A DNA stretch of 64,000 nucleotides from Pedobacter yulinensis (GTDB taxonomy: Bacteria; Bacteroidota; Bacteroidia; Sphingobacteriales; Sphingobacteriaceae), in contig NZ_KZ686269.1 in assembly GCF_003029735.1 (NCBI RefSeq), positions 62,001-126,000 on the forward strand. Reading direction: 5' to 3'. Each line of letters begins with the position of its first letter. Position 1 is the first letter of the stretch. The notes under the pieces were generated by a model that saw only the letters and a program-made list of their open reading frames with translations, ran no database searches and was not told the origin of the DNA. Shown here piece by piece: positions 25,610 through 35,045 of this stretch. Position numbers and translations under genes: made by a program.

Positions 25610-26788
25610 ATGAAAAAAAAAATTTTGTTTTTTCTCACACTTTGCCTTTCTGCCGGGTTGATGGCCGAGGCGCAGGTGCTGAACAACGACTTGTCGGCCC
25701 TGGCGCAGATTCAGCAGGGCATGCGCTCACGCAGGGTGAGCAGTCACGATCGCAGCGGCGGCAATGATGACTTTATAAAGATTCCCGACCAGCAGCGCAA
25801 AACCATTTTTGAGGTTAAAGGTGCCGGCATGATCAACCACATCTGGATCACCATGGCGCCTGAACCGAACAACCTCAGCAGAAACGATGTCATTATACGC
25901 ATGTACTGGGACGGGAACGACGAGCCTTCGGTAGTTTCGCCGATCGGACCGTTTTTTGGCCAGGGCTGGGAAGAGTCTTACGATTATACGGCATTGCCCT
26001 TGTCAGCAAGCCCGGTGCAGGGCAGGGGCATGGTCAGTTATTTCAGTATGCCTTTTTCACGCGGAGCGAGAATAGAAATCGAAAACCAGGCCGGCAAGGA
26101 CATCAATGCCTTTTATTACTTTGTAGATTATGTAGAAATGGATAAGATGCCCGCCAATACCGGCCGCTTTCATGCCTGGTACAACCGCAAACTGACCGAA
26201 GCACCACAAACCGGCGAAAATGAATGGTCCACACTGGGCAAGCCCGGCGCCAACACCACAGGTAAAGACAATTACCTGATTGCAGATATCAAAGGAAAAG
26301 GTCATTTTGTAGGGGTTAACTATTACGTTCATTCACCTACGCCGATGTGGTATGGAGAAGGTGATGACATGTTCTATATTGACGGGGCCGAAAAACCCAC
26401 GCTGCTGGGAACAGGAACTGAAGACTATTTTAATACTGCATGGTGCCCGAAAACTGTATATACGCATCCTTACTTTGGTTATCCGCGGGTGAATAACGAT
26501 GCGGGCTGGCTGGGGCGTACGCACCTGTATCGCTTTCACATCACCGATCCGGTATATTTCGAAAAAGCGCTCAAATTCAGCATTGAACATGGGCACAACA
26601 ATGTGCTCACCCTGGACCTGGCCAGTGTGGCCTATTGGTACCAGAGCCAGGCGGCAGGCGTACCGGCTATACCGGACAAAGCCGGCAGAAAACCCATGCC
26701 GTTTGTCGATTTTATCGATATGCACAAGTGGCGGCACGAATGGCGCAAGAATAAAGGCAATGATGCCACCCTGTGGAACAACAGATAA
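25610..26788 (+). CDS. DUF2961 protein, glycoside hydrolase family 172-like, exported
   Basis: A 392-aa exported protein with signal peptide MKKKILFFLTLCLSAGLMAEA. DUF2961 is the founding domain of GH172, which includes difructose-dianhydride-I-forming and D-arabinofuranose-acting enzymes. Seen: INHIWITMAPEP, the central jelly-roll part with YFSMPFSRGARIEIEN, and the conserved GTGTEDYFNTAW containing a Glu at the catalytic region. Start at 25610 gives a clean signal peptide. Neighbouring on the same strand is a lipoprotein with a polysaccharide-lyase-like fold (27250), suggesting use of a furanosyl or uronic polysaccharide. It has its own terminator. Confidence 0.88.
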   Translation: MKKKILFFLTLCLSAGLMAEAQVLNNDLSALAQIQQGMRSRRVSSHDRSGGNDDFIKIPDQQRKTIFEVKGAGMINHIWITMAPEPNNLSRNDVIIRMYWDGNDEPSVVSPIGPFFGQGWEESYDYTALPLSASPVQGRGMVSYFSMPFSRGARIEIENQAGKDINAFYYFVDYVEMDKMPANTGRFHAWYNRKLTEAPQTGENEWSTLGKPGANTTGKDNYLIADIKGKGHFVGVNYYVHSPTPMWYGEGDDMFYIDGAEKPTLLGTGTEDYFNTAWCPKTVYTHPYFGYPRVNNDAGWLGRTHLYRFHITDPVYFEKALKFSIEHGHNNVLTLDLASVAYWYQSQAAGVPAIPDKAGRKPMPFVDFIDMHKWRHEWRKNKGNDATLWNNR

Positions 26789-26792
26789 CCTC

Positions 26793-26818
26793 AAACCCGG
26801 TCCAGGCCGGGTTTTTTC
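26793..26818 (+). terminator. Rho-independent terminator
   Basis: An 8-bp stem AAACCCGG / CCGGGTTT with a 6-nt loop and T-run, immediately after the DUF2961 stop codon. Confidence 0.93.
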
Positions 26819-27249
26819 TTGTGCCACGTGGCGCATAACTGTCGCAATTGCCCTTGCGGGTTTCTGCCAGGCTGCCGGCCTTTCTGCTACTTGAGCGTAC
26901 ACGCGGTGGGAGTGTGCCCTGATGCGCGTGTTCCTGACAAAAAGGTGTTAACAGGAGCACCAACCCACCGGGATTTCAGTGCCACCCAAGCGTATCGAAA
27001 CAGCCAGGCGATATGTCTGTATCAGGCAAGAAATCAACACGTTAAACTTTCTGCTGTTTGTGTTTAAAACGTATTGTTTTTGTAGTTAACATATTGATTT
27101 ACAGTATTTTATATTAAAATTTATTTGTAAGTTGTTGGTTTTGCAGGTATCTTGGTCGTACTGACCCTGAAGTATCCAGTCTTAGGGCGGCCAGTTAGCT
27201 GGTCGCCTGTATCTGCCTCAGCCAATTCTATAACTTAAACTATAAACCA
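26819..27249. other. Intergenic region with leader hairpin
   Basis: About 430 nt with no credible gene. The right half is AT-rich (27060-27160) and likely carries the promoter of the following lipoprotein. A 9-bp hairpin (GGCGGCCAG / CTGGTCGCC, one G-T pair) at 27187-27208 lies in its probable 5' leader. Confidence 0.45.
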
Positions 27250-28122
27250 ATGAAAACAAGCAACAAACAATCGGGCTGGTGCCTCGGCGCCGTTTTGATC
27301 CTGGCGCTGATCTCGGCCGGCTGCCGCAAACAGGAAAGCCAGCAAATGGCGGCGGCACCTGCGGGTAACGAAAAGAACACAGGCAGCACGGCGCAGGTCT
27401 GGCCAAGTTACATCAACACCGGGTTCACGCATCCTGACGGCACCTTTACCTACAGCGAAGCAAGCAGTGACTTTGGCGGGGCAACACTTCAGGGCTGGAA
27501 CGAGGGCCGTGCCTGGATCTCGGGCAATTGGGCCCGCGCCACGCTGGCCCCCAATTCAGTTTCCAACGGGTTGATCTCGCAAGTCGATATATCTGACGGG
27601 TCTGCCTATGAAGCCGATTTCAAGATCCGCTTTCACAGCGATTTTGACTGGAGCAGAGGCGGCAAAGTCGGATTTGGTTTCCTGATCGGAGAAGGCAATA
27701 CAGGCTGCGACGTACCGACCGATGGCAACGGCGGCAGCCTGCGCCTGATGTGGTACAATACCGGGAGCCGGGTATTTTTTCAGCCCTATGTATACCATCG
27801 TGACATGGCTGGCCCCTGCGGCGATACCTTCAACAAATCGTATCCTGCAAGCGGAAGCCTTGCAAAAGGTACCGCCTACAACGTGCACCTGTATGTGAAA
27901 AGCAATACCGGTTCAAATAAGGATGGCTGGGTACAGGTACGCATCAATGGCGTAACCGTACTTGATCAGTCTATCCGGTGGACAACCAATAACAGTCAGC
28001 GCCTCATTAACCGCCTCTCCTTTCATAATTTCCGAGGCGGAAAAGACGTTGCCGTTTGGGGGTCCAGCCAAACCAGTTACATTTACTTCGATGATCTTGT
28101 TGTAAATAAGGTCAGCAGCTAG
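27250..28122 (+). CDS. Polysaccharide-lyase-14-like lipoprotein
   Basis: A 290-aa lipoprotein: signal peptide with lipobox ...ISAGC (Cys about 25), then a jelly-roll domain (about 60-290). The sequence RGGKVGFGFLIGEG, GGSLRLMWYNTGSRVFFQPYVY, GWVQVRINGVTVLDQ and the final HNFRGGKD...YIYFDDLVV follow the pattern of PL14 glucuronan/alginate lyases and related concanavalin-like folds. Catalytic residues cannot be assigned, so it may be a binding protein instead. Surface or periplasmic location expected. Confidence 0.65.
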   Translation: MKTSNKQSGWCLGAVLILALISAGCRKQESQQMAAAPAGNEKNTGSTAQVWPSYINTGFTHPDGTFTYSEASSDFGGATLQGWNEGRAWISGNWARATLAPNSVSNGLISQVDISDGSAYEADFKIRFHSDFDWSRGGKVGFGFLIGEGNTGCDVPTDGNGGSLRLMWYNTGSRVFFQPYVYHRDMAGPCGDTFNKSYPASGSLAKGTAYNVHLYVKSNTGSNKDGWVQVRINGVTVLDQSIRWTTNNSQRLINRLSFHNFRGGKDVAVWGSSQTSYIYFDDLVVNKVSS

Positions 28123-28139
28123 CGGAAAGGCATCAGCGG

Positions 28140-28168
28140 AACGGGCGACAAATATCGCCCGTTTTTTT
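28140..28168 (+). terminator. Rho-independent terminator
   Basis: A 9-bp perfect stem AACGGGCGA / TCGCCCGTT, 6-nt loop, T-run; 17 nt after the lipoprotein gene. Confidence 0.94.
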
Positions 28169-28508
28169 ATGCCATTTCCTGGCGGCGCGCCTGTTTACGC
28201 AGTGCATTTACGGCGGCCAGCGCGCTCCAGCGCTCCTATCTTTCATGGGTTACCGCAGCCGGGCGTTTATTTGAATTTTCTAGCCAACAATTCCCGGTGT
28301 ACCTTGTTAGTGCAAAGTCGGTTTTCTGTCCCCCCCCCACGTCCGGCCATGCAGCTCGCACCGCCATTACCTGCGGAACCAGGCTCGCGGCGGTTGCAGC
28401 AGGGGCAGGGAGCTGAAGCCACTGAACGGCTCCTGGGGGCTGGTGCAACGAAGCACAGCGCCGCTCAACTGCCAAATATTTACTACTTTAGACCGCTAAT
28501 ATCAAAGA
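28169..28508. other. Intergenic region, no gene seen
   Basis: About 340 nt with an eight-C run near 28331. The open frame at 28169-28543 has no family resemblance and atypical composition. Confidence 0.45.
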
Positions 28509-31322
28509 ATGAACACCTCTCAACGAGCCCTTACACGCGATGACCTTCTGGACGTTCTCCTGCATTCAAAAACCGGTACGGCAGTCTACACATCGGCCAA
28601 CCTGGTCATTGAAACGGCAAACGATGCCATGCTCAGGCTGTGGGGCCGGGACGCAGGTGTGATCGGCAAGCCGCTCGCATTGGCAGTTGCCGAACTCGAA
28701 GACCAGGGCGTAACGGAAACCCTGCGACAGGTCTGGGAGACCGGCCAAACCTATACGGTGACAAGAATACAGGCTGGGCAACTGGCAAACGGCGACTTGC
28801 AGGCGCGTTATTTTGACATGGAGTACCGGGCGGTAAAATACACGGACGGCTCCATGCGCTGTATCGTGCACACGGCTACAGATGTGACTGAACAGGTATT
28901 GCACAGCCAGCGCACTGTTCATACCGGCGAGCAGTTTCGCGAAGCGGTCGCACAGGCACCCATGGCTATTGGTTTGCTGGAAGGCCCGGAACTGGCCATT
29001 ACGATGGCCAATCCGCTGATCCTGGAGCTCTGGGGCAAGGATGATTCGGTGATTGGCAAACCATTGGCAGAAGGGCTTCCTGAACTGAAAGGCCAGCCTT
29101 TCCTGGACATTCTGCATACCGTTATGCGTACCGGCGAAAGCTACCGGGGTAACGAAACGAAGGCGCTCATCATGAGGAACGGCGTTCTGGGCGAGTATTT
29201 CTTCAATTTTGTGTACCAGGCAATTAAAGAGACCTCGGGCGGTGTTTCCATCATGGTCGTAGCTTATGAAGTGAGCGACCAGATTCGCGCCCGCCGCCAA
29301 ATCGCCTATAGCGAAAACCGGCTGCGAAACATGGTCATGGCTGCGCCTATTGGTATGACTGTACTGAAAGGGCGGGACCTGGTGGTCGAACTGGCCAACG
29401 AACCCATGCTGCGCATCTGGTCAAGGTCTGCAGCTGAAATGATCGGCAGCCGGATTATGGATGTTTTCCCTGAGTTGGTTGGTCAGCCGTTTCCAGCCAT
29501 ACTGAGCTCCATTTTCGACAACGGCCAGCGCGTTGCCATGGATGAAATCGCAGTTGGGATCAGGCGAAACGGGGAGCTCGAGCAGATCTATGTAAATTTT
29601 GCCTACGATCCCCTGTTTGATGTGGAGGGCCGCGTCGAAGCGATCATGGCGACCGTTATGGACATTACTGAAGTGGTTGAAACACGGCTTAAGCTGGAAA
29701 ACAGCGAACAGCAACTGCAGACCGTTAATGAAGAACTGACCGCAACAAACGAAGAGCAACTTGCAACGAACGAAGAACTGATCGAGGCCAACAGCGAACT
29801 GCTGAAAGCCAATGAAAAGCTCGTCGAAGCGCGGGATGAACTGGAACAATATTACAGGCTGCTGGCCGACAGTGAAGAACGCTTCAAAAGCATTTTCGAT
29901 AAAGCACCGGTCGGAATGGCTTTGCTGACCGGGGAGAACCTGGTCACCGAACTGGCAAACGAGGAAATACTGAAAATCTGGGGACGTAGCGCGATCGAGA
30001 TCATTGGCAAACCGCACCTTGAGGCAAGGCCTGAACTGGATGGGCAGCAGATCGGTGAATGGCTGCTCGATTCGCTGCACACCGGTAAAACGCGGGTAAA
30101 CAACGAAATTAAAGTGCGGCTTTACCAGCCTGGCGGCATGCGCGAGGCCTGGGTCAACTCCATTTATCACCCGATCAAGGACGGGACGGGCCGGTTCAGC
30201 TCCCTGCTGGTGATTCTTCAGGATGTAACCGCTTCAATCAGCGAGCGGAATGCTTCCCTGCAGGTGCAGCGCATGTTTAACATGTCTATTGAATCTGCAA
30301 ACCTGGGAACCTGGAACCTGCATGCAGACAGCCGGCAGTTTGTACCCTCACGCAGGCTGAAGACCTTGTTTGGTTATACCGAAAACGCCTACATGAACTA
30401 CAAAATGGCCATGCGGCAAATTGACGAACCTTACCGCAGCGCCATGATGCAAGCCATTGAAGAAGCGCTTTCGGGCGGCCGCGAATTGGATATGGAATTT
30501 CCCATCAGGCGGGTTTCGGATAACAAAACCTGTTGGCTTAAGGCATCGGGCCGGTATTTTCCGGCAGAAGAGAATATGCCTGCGCACTTTTCGGGCACCA
30601 TGATGGATGTAACTGAACGTAAAACAGATGAACTACGCAAAAACGACTTCATCGCGATGGTAAGCCATGAAATGCGGACGCCGCTGACATCGGCGCGGGC
30701 CTACGTGCAGATGCTGGAGAAAAAAGCAGCAGAACGCGGCGACGACCAGCTAGGCACGATGCTGGCCAAGGTGCATCACCAGATGATCCGTCTGACATCG
30801 CTGATCAATGGTTTCCTCGATGTGTCACGGCTGGAATCGGGTAAAATCAAGCTGCAGCTGGAGCGGTTCTACCTCGATGAACTGTTCGACCGCATCTCGG
30901 CCGAATCTACCTTTATTGCCCGAGAGCATAAGCTGGAAATTATTCCCTGCGATGCGCTTCCTGTCCTGGCCGATCAGAACAAGATCGGGCAGGTCATCAA
31001 TAACCTGATCAGCAACGCCGTGAAGTATGCACCCCGCGGCACCAGGATTACCCTGAGCTGCAAGGCAATTAACGGGCATGCGGCGGTCAGTGTAAGCGAT
31101 GAGGGTACAGGCATTAAGCCTGAAGACCAGAAACGGATTTTTGACCGGTTTTACCGGGTCGAAGGTGAACACACGCGGTCCATTTCAGGCTTTGGCATCG
31201 GGCTTTACCTCTGTGCCGAAATTCTTCAGCACCATAACGGCTCCATCCATGTTGACAGCGAATGGGGAAAAGGTTCGACATTTACTTTCCTGCTTCCGCT
31301 TGACAAGGGGCAGGCGGGATAA
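28509..31322 (+). CDS. Soluble multi-PAS sensor histidine kinase
   Basis: A 937-aa cytoplasmic kinase without membrane segments. Seen: five PAS domains (about 10-130, 140-260, 265-395, 455-575, 580-700), a Glu/Asn-rich coiled coil between PAS3 and PAS4 (about 390-455), then HisKA with His720 (MVSHEMRTPL) and HATPase with NNLISNAVKYAP, DEGTGI, FDRFYR and GFGIGLYL. PAS1-4 share the signature ELW/RIWxR..xIGxP and look like internal duplications. There is no receiver domain. No response regulator is adjacent. Promoter and signal unknown. Confidence 0.94.
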   Translation: MNTSQRALTRDDLLDVLLHSKTGTAVYTSANLVIETANDAMLRLWGRDAGVIGKPLALAVAELEDQGVTETLRQVWETGQTYTVTRIQAGQLANGDLQARYFDMEYRAVKYTDGSMRCIVHTATDVTEQVLHSQRTVHTGEQFREAVAQAPMAIGLLEGPELAITMANPLILELWGKDDSVIGKPLAEGLPELKGQPFLDILHTVMRTGESYRGNETKALIMRNGVLGEYFFNFVYQAIKETSGGVSIMVVAYEVSDQIRARRQIAYSENRLRNMVMAAPIGMTVLKGRDLVVELANEPMLRIWSRSAAEMIGSRIMDVFPELVGQPFPAILSSIFDNGQRVAMDEIAVGIRRNGELEQIYVNFAYDPLFDVEGRVEAIMATVMDITEVVETRLKLENSEQQLQTVNEELTATNEEQLATNEELIEANSELLKANEKLVEARDELEQYYRLLADSEERFKSIFDKAPVGMALLTGENLVTELANEEILKIWGRSAIEIIGKPHLEARPELDGQQIGEWLLDSLHTGKTRVNNEIKVRLYQPGGMREAWVNSIYHPIKDGTGRFSSLLVILQDVTASISERNASLQVQRMFNMSIESANLGTWNLHADSRQFVPSRRLKTLFGYTENAYMNYKMAMRQIDEPYRSAMMQAIEEALSGGRELDMEFPIRRVSDNKTCWLKASGRYFPAEENMPAHFSGTMMDVTERKTDELRKNDFIAMVSHEMRTPLTSARAYVQMLEKKAAERGDDQLGTMLAKVHHQMIRLTSLINGFLDVSRLESGKIKLQLERFYLDELFDRISAESTFIAREHKLEIIPCDALPVLADQNKIGQVINNLISNAVKYAPRGTRITLSCKAINGHAAVSVSDEGTGIKPEDQKRIFDRFYRVEGEHTRSISGFGIGLYLCAEILQHHNGSIHVDSEWGKGSTFTFLLPLDKGQAG

Positions 31323-31463
31323 TGTTGTGCGCTGTGGAGAAATTTAGTTAACAGGGCTTCAACCGATCCCGGGCATTTAATCCAGGTCTATACGGGTCTG
31401 TGACAAACTGCGCAGCCGTCCATCCGGCATATAGCATGACCAACCTGCGTCAAATTATAAACA

Positions 31464-32192
31464 ATGGAACCACTCTTAATCAAACCTGGCAGCGGTGTCC
31501 TCGACGGCACGCGGATACCCGCCTATCAAAACACCTGGAGCATGACGGCCGCCTGGCCGGACGGCAGGGTTACACCCCGCGGAATGTGGTACGATGAAGT
31601 ATCCATTAACAGTCAGGGCGACATCGAAATTCTGAAACGCGAACAGCGGATTCTTTACAGCAACGGACAGGAGACCCTGCAGGTCGAAACCGTGAACCGC
31701 AACACCATGCAGCACCTCAGCCTGCAGATCGGCAACAGGGGCGAGGCCCTGCATACCGATCTGCATTACGAAAGCAACTGGGTACGGGGCAAAAAAATGT
31801 ATGTAATTGGCGGCGGCGCACCTTTGGAAAGGCTTTCCGGGAATTTCAGCATTGAACTGGAGGAACCTTTTTTTGACTGGCACCTCTGGGGGTTGCTCGT
31901 TGCTGCCTGTCCGCTGGAACTGGGTTTCTCCGGCAGATTCCTGGCACACGAGTCGTATTCATACCTGCCCGGAGATTTCAGGTGGGTTACATTGCGCGTA
32001 GCGGGAACCGAGACAATTGATTGCGGCAGCTGGGGAGAACAAGTGTGTTTCGTGGTTTCGGTAGCGGCAGAAGTACCCTGGAAACTGTGGATCGCCGTGC
32101 GAACAGACGTGGCCAGGGTGCAGCAGATCTGCATCAGCTACATCGATGGTAGCGAACTGTGGTGGCGGCCTGAACTTCAACAGCGCAGCTAA
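31464..32192 (+). CDS. Protein of unknown function (strand-rich, lipocalin-like pattern)
   Basis: A 242-aa protein, no signal peptide. Alternating hydrophobic strands and many Trp suggest a beta-barrel or jelly roll (VETVNRNTMQHLSLQIGN, KMYVIGGGAPLERLSGN, FDWHLWGLLVAACPLELG). I do not recognise a family; DUF3108-like or lipocalin-like folds are possible. It ends 93 nt before a bidirectional terminator. Codon use is coherent throughout, and the 140-nt gap from the kinase leaves co-transcription open. Confidence 0.65.
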   Translation: MEPLLIKPGSGVLDGTRIPAYQNTWSMTAAWPDGRVTPRGMWYDEVSINSQGDIEILKREQRILYSNGQETLQVETVNRNTMQHLSLQIGNRGEALHTDLHYESNWVRGKKMYVIGGGAPLERLSGNFSIELEEPFFDWHLWGLLVAACPLELGFSGRFLAHESYSYLPGDFRWVTLRVAGTETIDCGSWGEQVCFVVSVAAEVPWKLWIAVRTDVARVQQICISYIDGSELWWRPELQQRS

Positions 32193-32287
32193 GTTCCGGC
32201 CATTGCCTGCCTGCATCCTCTGACAGGAACGGCCAGGTTTTACAAAGGTTTCAGCCCTCGTTCCCCGGCTTAGCCCGGCTTACGCAA

Positions 32288-32325
32288 AAGAAAAGCGCCC
32301 GGACATCCACCCGGGCGCTTTAGTA
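32288..32325. terminator. Bidirectional rho-independent terminator
   Basis: An 11-bp perfect stem AAAGCGCCCGG / CCGGGCGCTTT (8-nt loop). It sits between the converging unknown gene (+) and the AztD-like gene (-); T-rich on the minus strand (TTTTCTTTT). Just right of it ACTAACCAAA occurs twice, 17 nt apart (32326 and 32343). Confidence 0.88.
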
Positions 32326-32468
32326 ACTAACCAAACTATAATACTAACCAAATATTACGCTGCAAAGCTACGTGGCAGCTGTAAACAGCGTGTTAAATGA
32401 TGATGAAGGTTGCAGTTGCTGCCATTCGCGCTTGCGGATTAAGCATGACCTTAAGGCGGCCTGCAGGC

Positions 32469-33710
32469 CTAGTGATCATGCGATTCGCTGCTCTCGAAAC
32501 CGAGCACAGCAAGCCTGACAGGACGCGCGCTCACCTTATGTTTTGTCGTTTCGAAATTTTCCAGGTTGATCTGGTGTACTTCGCCTGTCGAAGGCACAGC
32601 AACGTAGGCAAACCGGCCGGTTGCTTCGAGAACTGGTTTGTAGGTATCCGCGGCCGGGGTTGCGGTTATGGCCTGGCCTTCTTTCTTCAGTGTGCCGGTT
32701 GCGAGGTCATAAATGCGCAGTTTTCCGTCGAGTGTCAGGACCAGCAGGTTTCTTCCTGCATAGTCGGTTTTGCACTGTATCGCGTCGGTGCCGGTATAAA
32801 TGGCCGACATCCTGTTGTTCACCAGATCGATCAGATAAGCACCCTTGTTGGCTGCATAGCCAATGAATTTTTTTGCCGCCTTCGCATAGAGGATGGTTCC
32901 CAGGCGAAAGGCGCCAAAACCATCAGGGTTAGGAATGAGCCGTTGTTCGCCTGTCTGGCGTACCACAAGCGCACCGCCTGCGGTGTTAGACGAATTGGTG
33001 AAGGCGCCGAAAACTGCGTTTGAACCGTCTGTTGCGTTGCCGTGAATCGCGCCGGTCTCAAGGGTCGATGCATGAACCTGGGCCCCGCTTTTACTGATCA
33101 CGATGACCCGTGTGGGCGATGCACCTGCCGCCGCCGATTTGGTCACGGCATAGGTGCCGTTGGTAAATTGCGCCATGGCACCATGGTGGGGTGTAAGTCC
33201 GGCGTTGATGGTGCTGAACCTGGCGCCTGGCGTATTAAAATCTGCTTCGCTGGCCACGCTCAGTGTACCTTCGCCATCGTTAAAAATGAGCGACTCTGCG
33301 CCATCACTTTTAAAGTGCGTAGGTCTGATGCCTGATGCGGTAATGGCTGCCCATTTCGGATTGTTGGCTACATCAACATGATCTTCATGCGACTGCAGGC
33401 CGGTATCGAAGACCTCGACGAGGTTGTTTGCGCCGTAAAGTACAGCCGCATAGCGACCCGAAGCCGTGGCATAAAGGCTGGCAAGCGGGAATTTTCCGTC
33501 AAAGCTGCTCAAGGCGCCGGCAGCCGGATCAATCTGGGTGATTTTCGTGCTGTTTTCATCTGCGACGAGCACACGCACGTATTTAAACTCTTTCCCATGA
33601 TCATCATGGTCGTGATCGTCGGGGTCTGGCGCGTCTTTTTTACAGGCAGCAAAGCTGGCCGACAGCAGTGCCAGCAGCGCGATTTTTTTCAGGTTGTGTT
33701 TTTGGAACAT
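32469..33710 (-). CDS. AztD-like zinc-chaperone lipoprotein (beta-propeller)
   Basis: A 413-aa lipoprotein (lipobox ...ASFAAC, Cys about 23) followed at once by a His/Asp-rich tract (DDHDHDDHGKEF). The rest reads as repeating propeller blades (RVLVADENSTKITQIDPAAG, YAAVLYGANNLVEVFDTG, GYAANKGAYLIDLVNNRM, LRIYDLATGTLKKEG) with His-rich loops (SHEDHVDV, LTPHHGAM) and ends ESSESHDH. This matches the AztD metallochaperone pattern, which carries periplasmic zinc to a binding protein. It is the last gene of a five-gene operon headed by a Zur-like palindrome. Zinc specificity is inferred; copper cannot be excluded. Confidence 0.72.
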   Translation of the reverse strand: MFQKHNLKKIALLALLSASFAACKKDAPDPDDHDHDDHGKEFKYVRVLVADENSTKITQIDPAAGALSSFDGKFPLASLYATASGRYAAVLYGANNLVEVFDTGLQSHEDHVDVANNPKWAAITASGIRPTHFKSDGAESLIFNDGEGTLSVASEADFNTPGARFSTINAGLTPHHGAMAQFTNGTYAVTKSAAAGASPTRVIVISKSGAQVHASTLETGAIHGNATDGSNAVFGAFTNSSNTAGGALVVRQTGEQRLIPNPDGFGAFRLGTILYAKAAKKFIGYAANKGAYLIDLVNNRMSAIYTGTDAIQCKTDYAGRNLLVLTLDGKLRIYDLATGTLKKEGQAITATPAADTYKPVLEATGRFAYVAVPSTGEVHQINLENFETTKHKVSARPVRLAVLGFESSESHDH

Positions 33711-33720
33711 GGTATGGATT

Positions 33721-34191
33721 TTAATTGATTTTTATACTGATGCCTTTTAGTGTTTGCCAGCCTTCGCGGTCGGTCAGCCGAATCAGGAAGTGGTAGTCTC
33801 CCGGGTCCGCATCGGCCGGAATGTCGAACTCCGTCACTGCTTCGTAAGCGGCCGGGTTACCGGCAATGGGAAAATTCCGGATGAGCAGATAGGGTTTTAC
33901 AGGCACTTTGACCGGAGCAAGTGCACAATCGCTCACCTCGGTGCTGTGGCTGTGGTGGTCAAAATTGTGGTGCACGTCTACACTGTACGAGCCGAGGGCC
34001 ACATTGTCTGAGAACCTTGCTTTAAAGCTGATTTTCTGGCCACGGCTGAATGTGCCGCACTGTTGGGGAGATGCACCCTGAAAGGCCAGGTCAATGACGG
34101 GATAGGTCGTATCGACCGGTGTTTCGTCTTTGCTGCAGCCGGCCAGCACCAGGCAGGCGAGGGCAGTCATGATTTTACTTGCTGTGTTCAT
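33721..34191 (-). CDS. DUF4625 lipoprotein
   Basis: A 156-aa lipoprotein: MNTASKIMTALACLVLAGC with the lipobox Cys at about 19, then one Ig-like DUF4625 domain. It carries the His cluster VDVHHNFDHHSHSTE in the middle, a probable metal site, plus two Cys (QQCGTF, SDCALA) that could form a disulphide. Start at 34191 gives the proper lipoprotein signal. It lies 10 nt after one gene and 10 nt before the next. Confidence 0.82.
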   Translation of the reverse strand: MNTASKIMTALACLVLAGCSKDETPVDTTYPVIDLAFQGASPQQCGTFSRGQKISFKARFSDNVALGSYSVDVHHNFDHHSHSTEVSDCALAPVKVPVKPYLLIRNFPIAGNPAAYEAVTEFDIPADADPGDYHFLIRLTDREGWQTLKGISIKIN

Positions 34192-34201
34192 GTGTATGGT
34201 G

Positions 34202-35044
34202 TTATAATGCAATGCGAATAGGTACGCTTTTATAGGCGTGTACGCCATGAGTTGTATTGTGGTACAGCAGCACGAGGCTGTAACGGCCGTTTTGCCAGGC
34301 CCGCGCACCGGTCAGTGGATTTCCGGCAGGCCGCTTGTTGTCTGTCCCGGCACCGGTTACCAGCGTCGCCGAAACCGGCAGAACGGCGTTCTTTGGTAAA
34401 CGGGCATGCGATACATCACTCAGCACGATGGATTTTGCCAGGTCGGCCTGGCCAACCGTCTCGGGATAATGGTTTGCTGTTTCGGAGATCAGCAAGGCGA
34501 GAAAGGAGCCATCGTCCTGTAAGCCGGAAATCTGTAATTCCAGCCCGATCGGCTCACCTGTTCTGAACAGCTGGTCGGCAGCGGGCCCCCGCACCAGGTT
34601 GATCTCAGGCTGTACCGCCAGGTCTGCCGGATCGGTGATGCTCAGGTCTGCCGTTACCAGCGTTTCGCTGCCATTTTCATCCCGCACAAAGAAGGCAAAG
34701 TTGTAAACACCCGCAGGCGCCGTGGTGGGTATACTGAAATGCTTGTGAACGGTTGTGTTTTTGGCACCTTTAAATTCAGGCCACTCGAGTTCGAGTTTCC
34801 AGGAAGCGGTGTACGGCGTGCCGGGCTTTTGTGTAATGGAGATGCCGGTTGCGGCAATCCTGGTTGCTGCGGTCACGTCTGCCTCGAAATGAAAATCCTT
34901 GCCGATATAGGCCTTTTTTTCATTGCCGCTGCCAATTTCAATACCGTTAACAAGAGGTTTTGCGGGGTCCCCGTTTCTTTCTTTTTTGCAGGCGCCCATC
35001 CAAACCGCCAGCAGGCAGAGGGCAATCAGTCGCATGTTTTTCAT
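34202..35044 (-). CDS. DUF4625-type lipoprotein, two Ig-like domains
   Basis: A 280-aa lipoprotein (lipobox ...VWMGAC, Cys about 19) with an N-terminal Ig-like domain (about 30-140, including ENGSETLVTADLSITDPAD) and a second one (about 140-280) containing isolated His residues (ANHYPETVG, YHNTTHGVHAYK). Its start is 1 nt past the TonB-receptor stop (TAACATG). Probably an outer-membrane or periplasmic partner of that receptor. The DUF4625 match is weaker than in the next gene. Confidence 0.72.
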   Translation of the reverse strand: MKNMRLIALCLLAVWMGACKKERNGDPAKPLVNGIEIGSGNEKKAYIGKDFHFEADVTAATRIAATGISITQKPGTPYTASWKLELEWPEFKGAKNTTVHKHFSIPTTAPAGVYNFAFFVRDENGSETLVTADLSITDPADLAVQPEINLVRGPAADQLFRTGEPIGLELQISGLQDDGSFLALLISETANHYPETVGQADLAKSIVLSDVSHARLPKNAVLPVSATLVTGAGTDNKRPAGNPLTGARAWQNGRYSLVLLYHNTTHGVHAYKSVPIRIAL

Positions 35045-35045
35045 G

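Noticed and set aside
28169..28543. Plus-strand 124-codon frame before the five-PAS kinase
   Set aside because: Low-complexity Pro/Ala/Arg sequence across an eight-C run; overlaps the kinase start in another frame.
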